Below, piece after piece: positions 62,897-64,000 of a stretch of DNA of 64,000 bases. The notes below the pieces were generated by a model that did no database searches, was not told the DNA's origin, and saw only the letters and a program-made list of their open reading frames with translations. Each line of letters begins with the position of its first letter. Positions within the stretch are counted from its first letter, which is position 1. The position numbers and the translations under genes are program-made. Location of the stretch: assembly GCF_902362185.1 (NCBI RefSeq), contig NC_044502.1, positions 7,943,081 through 8,007,080 on the forward strand. The letters run 5' to 3'. Origin of the DNA: Chanos chanos. Lineage: Eukaryota; Chordata; Actinopteri; Gonorynchiformes; Chanidae.

Positions 62897-62929
<33 letters not shown>

Positions 62930-62950
62930 TAGACATATATATGTATATCT
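62897..62950. repeat. (TA)n array in the cyp27c1 3' UTR
   Basis: About 14 TA units followed by a second short TA-rich, partly palindromic stretch, starting about 25 nt after the stop codon. Confidence 0.9.
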
Positions 62951-63360
62951 CCTGTGTATGTATTACATTGCTGATGTTGACTGCCAGGACATCCTTCACT
63001 CTGTGCTTTCTAGCAAGGCTGGCTAAATGTATAGAGAGCATAGAGTACAGCGGTTGAGTAAAAACTCAGTCTAATCTGGTATGTTAGTGCCTGGTTCAGC
63101 CTCTGGAGTGAAGACCTGTGTCTGTCTGCTGCTGAGTTCGCCTTTGGTCAAATGGAGATTTGAATTCTCTTAATGGCTTTGTACAGGGTTGGTTTTTTTT
63201 TTGTGTGTGTCTAGTGGTCCCTGTATTGAATGTATAGAACTAAATAGAGCACCAAATATTTCAAGAAGAAATCTCTTATCCAAGATTATTTTAACCAGAG
63301 GTCTAGTTTTATACACAGTTGTTTTATCATAGAAGAAATTGTTTTTTTCTGAATTCTTTA

Positions 63361-63366
63361 AATAAA
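63361..63366 (+). promoter_or_regulatory. cyp27c1: Probable cyp27c1 polyadenylation signal
   Basis: AATAAA in the context TCTTTAAATAAAATTTG, about 490 nt after the stop codon and followed by a TGT-rich stretch. Confidence 0.7.
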
Positions 63367-64000
63367 ATTTGTAATCTTTTCTGTTCTATAGTGTTCAGAT
63401 AATGACTTAACAAAACCAAGGAAGTGCATATTTAACATTAAACAGCCTCGGTTCGGTACCAGGAGTCTTGACGTGGTACCGAACTGTCTGTACCAACAGT
63501 TTAGTACGGTATTTCTGCTGAAATTCTTGAAACTATGCCTGTAAAGTTGAAGATTCACATAAAAACCGTAGTCTTGTGCTCTGACACACACACTCACTCA
63601 CTCACATATAGACACACACACATACACACCGTGTCTCAAGGTCTGTGAGTTGAGTCTGTTATTATCCTGGATAGTCTGCCAATAAGAAATTCCTAAAGCA
63701 AACTATAGTGTGTAAATCTTACTACAGCCTATCAAGCTTCTTAAGGAAATCCAGTGGAAATAATCTGTGCGGTGATGGTTGGCAGGAAGGGGCGCCATCA
63801 GCTTGGTAATGAGCCCGTAGCTCCTTAATCTATGGGCTGAGTAGGGTTTTGTTTTAATATTTCCATATGTAGGCAGAAGGCCCACGATAGCATCTGCTTT
63901 TTGTGGTTATTACCACAGGCGTTCGTAGGAGGGTAGCAAATTCAAATCAGACTGGTGCTCTTTTCAGTATCTCCACAGATCCACTGAAGGAAATGATTGT
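63367..64000. other. Intergenic end of window, no gene seen
   Basis: Short CA-rich patches near 63583 and 63612. The frames present (60 to 79 codons) have no recognisable domain. A neighbouring gene, if any, begins beyond the window. Confidence 0.6.

Overview
The window is vertebrate nuclear DNA, most likely from a teleost fish. It has intron-split genes with GT-AG introns, orthologues of vertebrate housekeeping and developmental genes, compact introns, and very dense dinucleotide repeats (CA/TG, GA/CT), GATA and homopolymer runs. The species cannot be named from the sequence alone. I see no operons, CRISPR arrays or bacterial features.

Seven protein genes are supported. Left to right they are: fzd7 (single exon, + strand, 7866-9542); sumo1 (5 exons, - strand, 20475-23129); nop58 (14 exons, + strand, 23820-29288), which shares a ~690 bp divergent promoter with sumo1; a TCF23/TCF24-type bHLH gene (3 exons, - strand, 32085-34055); wdr12 (13 exons, + strand, 35890-39802); ercc3/XPB (15 exons, + strand, 40731-53021); and cyp27c1 (9 exons, + strand, 56586-62872). 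For every spliced gene I followed the reading frame across each junction. The coding totals are divisible by three and give proteins of 100, 548, 174, 422, 782 and 539 residues. No gene shows a break.

Four box C/D snoRNA genes lie in nop58 introns 3, 4, 5 and 9. Two have a SNORD70-type guide and two a SNORD11-type guide. All four are complementary to the same 18S rRNA stretch, and their guide registers predict methylation of residues equivalent to human A512 and G509. The host gene encodes a core protein of the box C/D particle, so guide and protein come from one transcript.

The gene set joins two human chromosome 2 neighbourhoods: FZD7-SUMO1-NOP58-WDR12 (2q33) and ERCC3-CYP27C1 (2q14). A bHLH gene sits where BMPR2 follows NOP58 in human. 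Several genes serve growth: nop58, its snoRNAs and wdr12 act in ribosome biogenesis, ercc3 in transcription and DNA repair, sumo1 in protein modification. fzd7 is a Wnt receptor. cyp27c1 encodes the vitamin A1 to A2 desaturase used in fish vision.

Non-coding structure includes two candidate conserved elements upstream of fzd7, a 1.18 kb inverted-repeat-bounded element and a 33-bp in-frame minisatellite in ercc3 intron 5, a perfect 29-bp inverted repeat in ercc3 intron 10 between two diverged copies of a ~200 bp segment, a 260 bp purine-only tract, and microsatellites abutting many splice sites. I found no clear new biological system. The snoRNA array and the inverted repeats in ercc3 introns deserve most follow-up.
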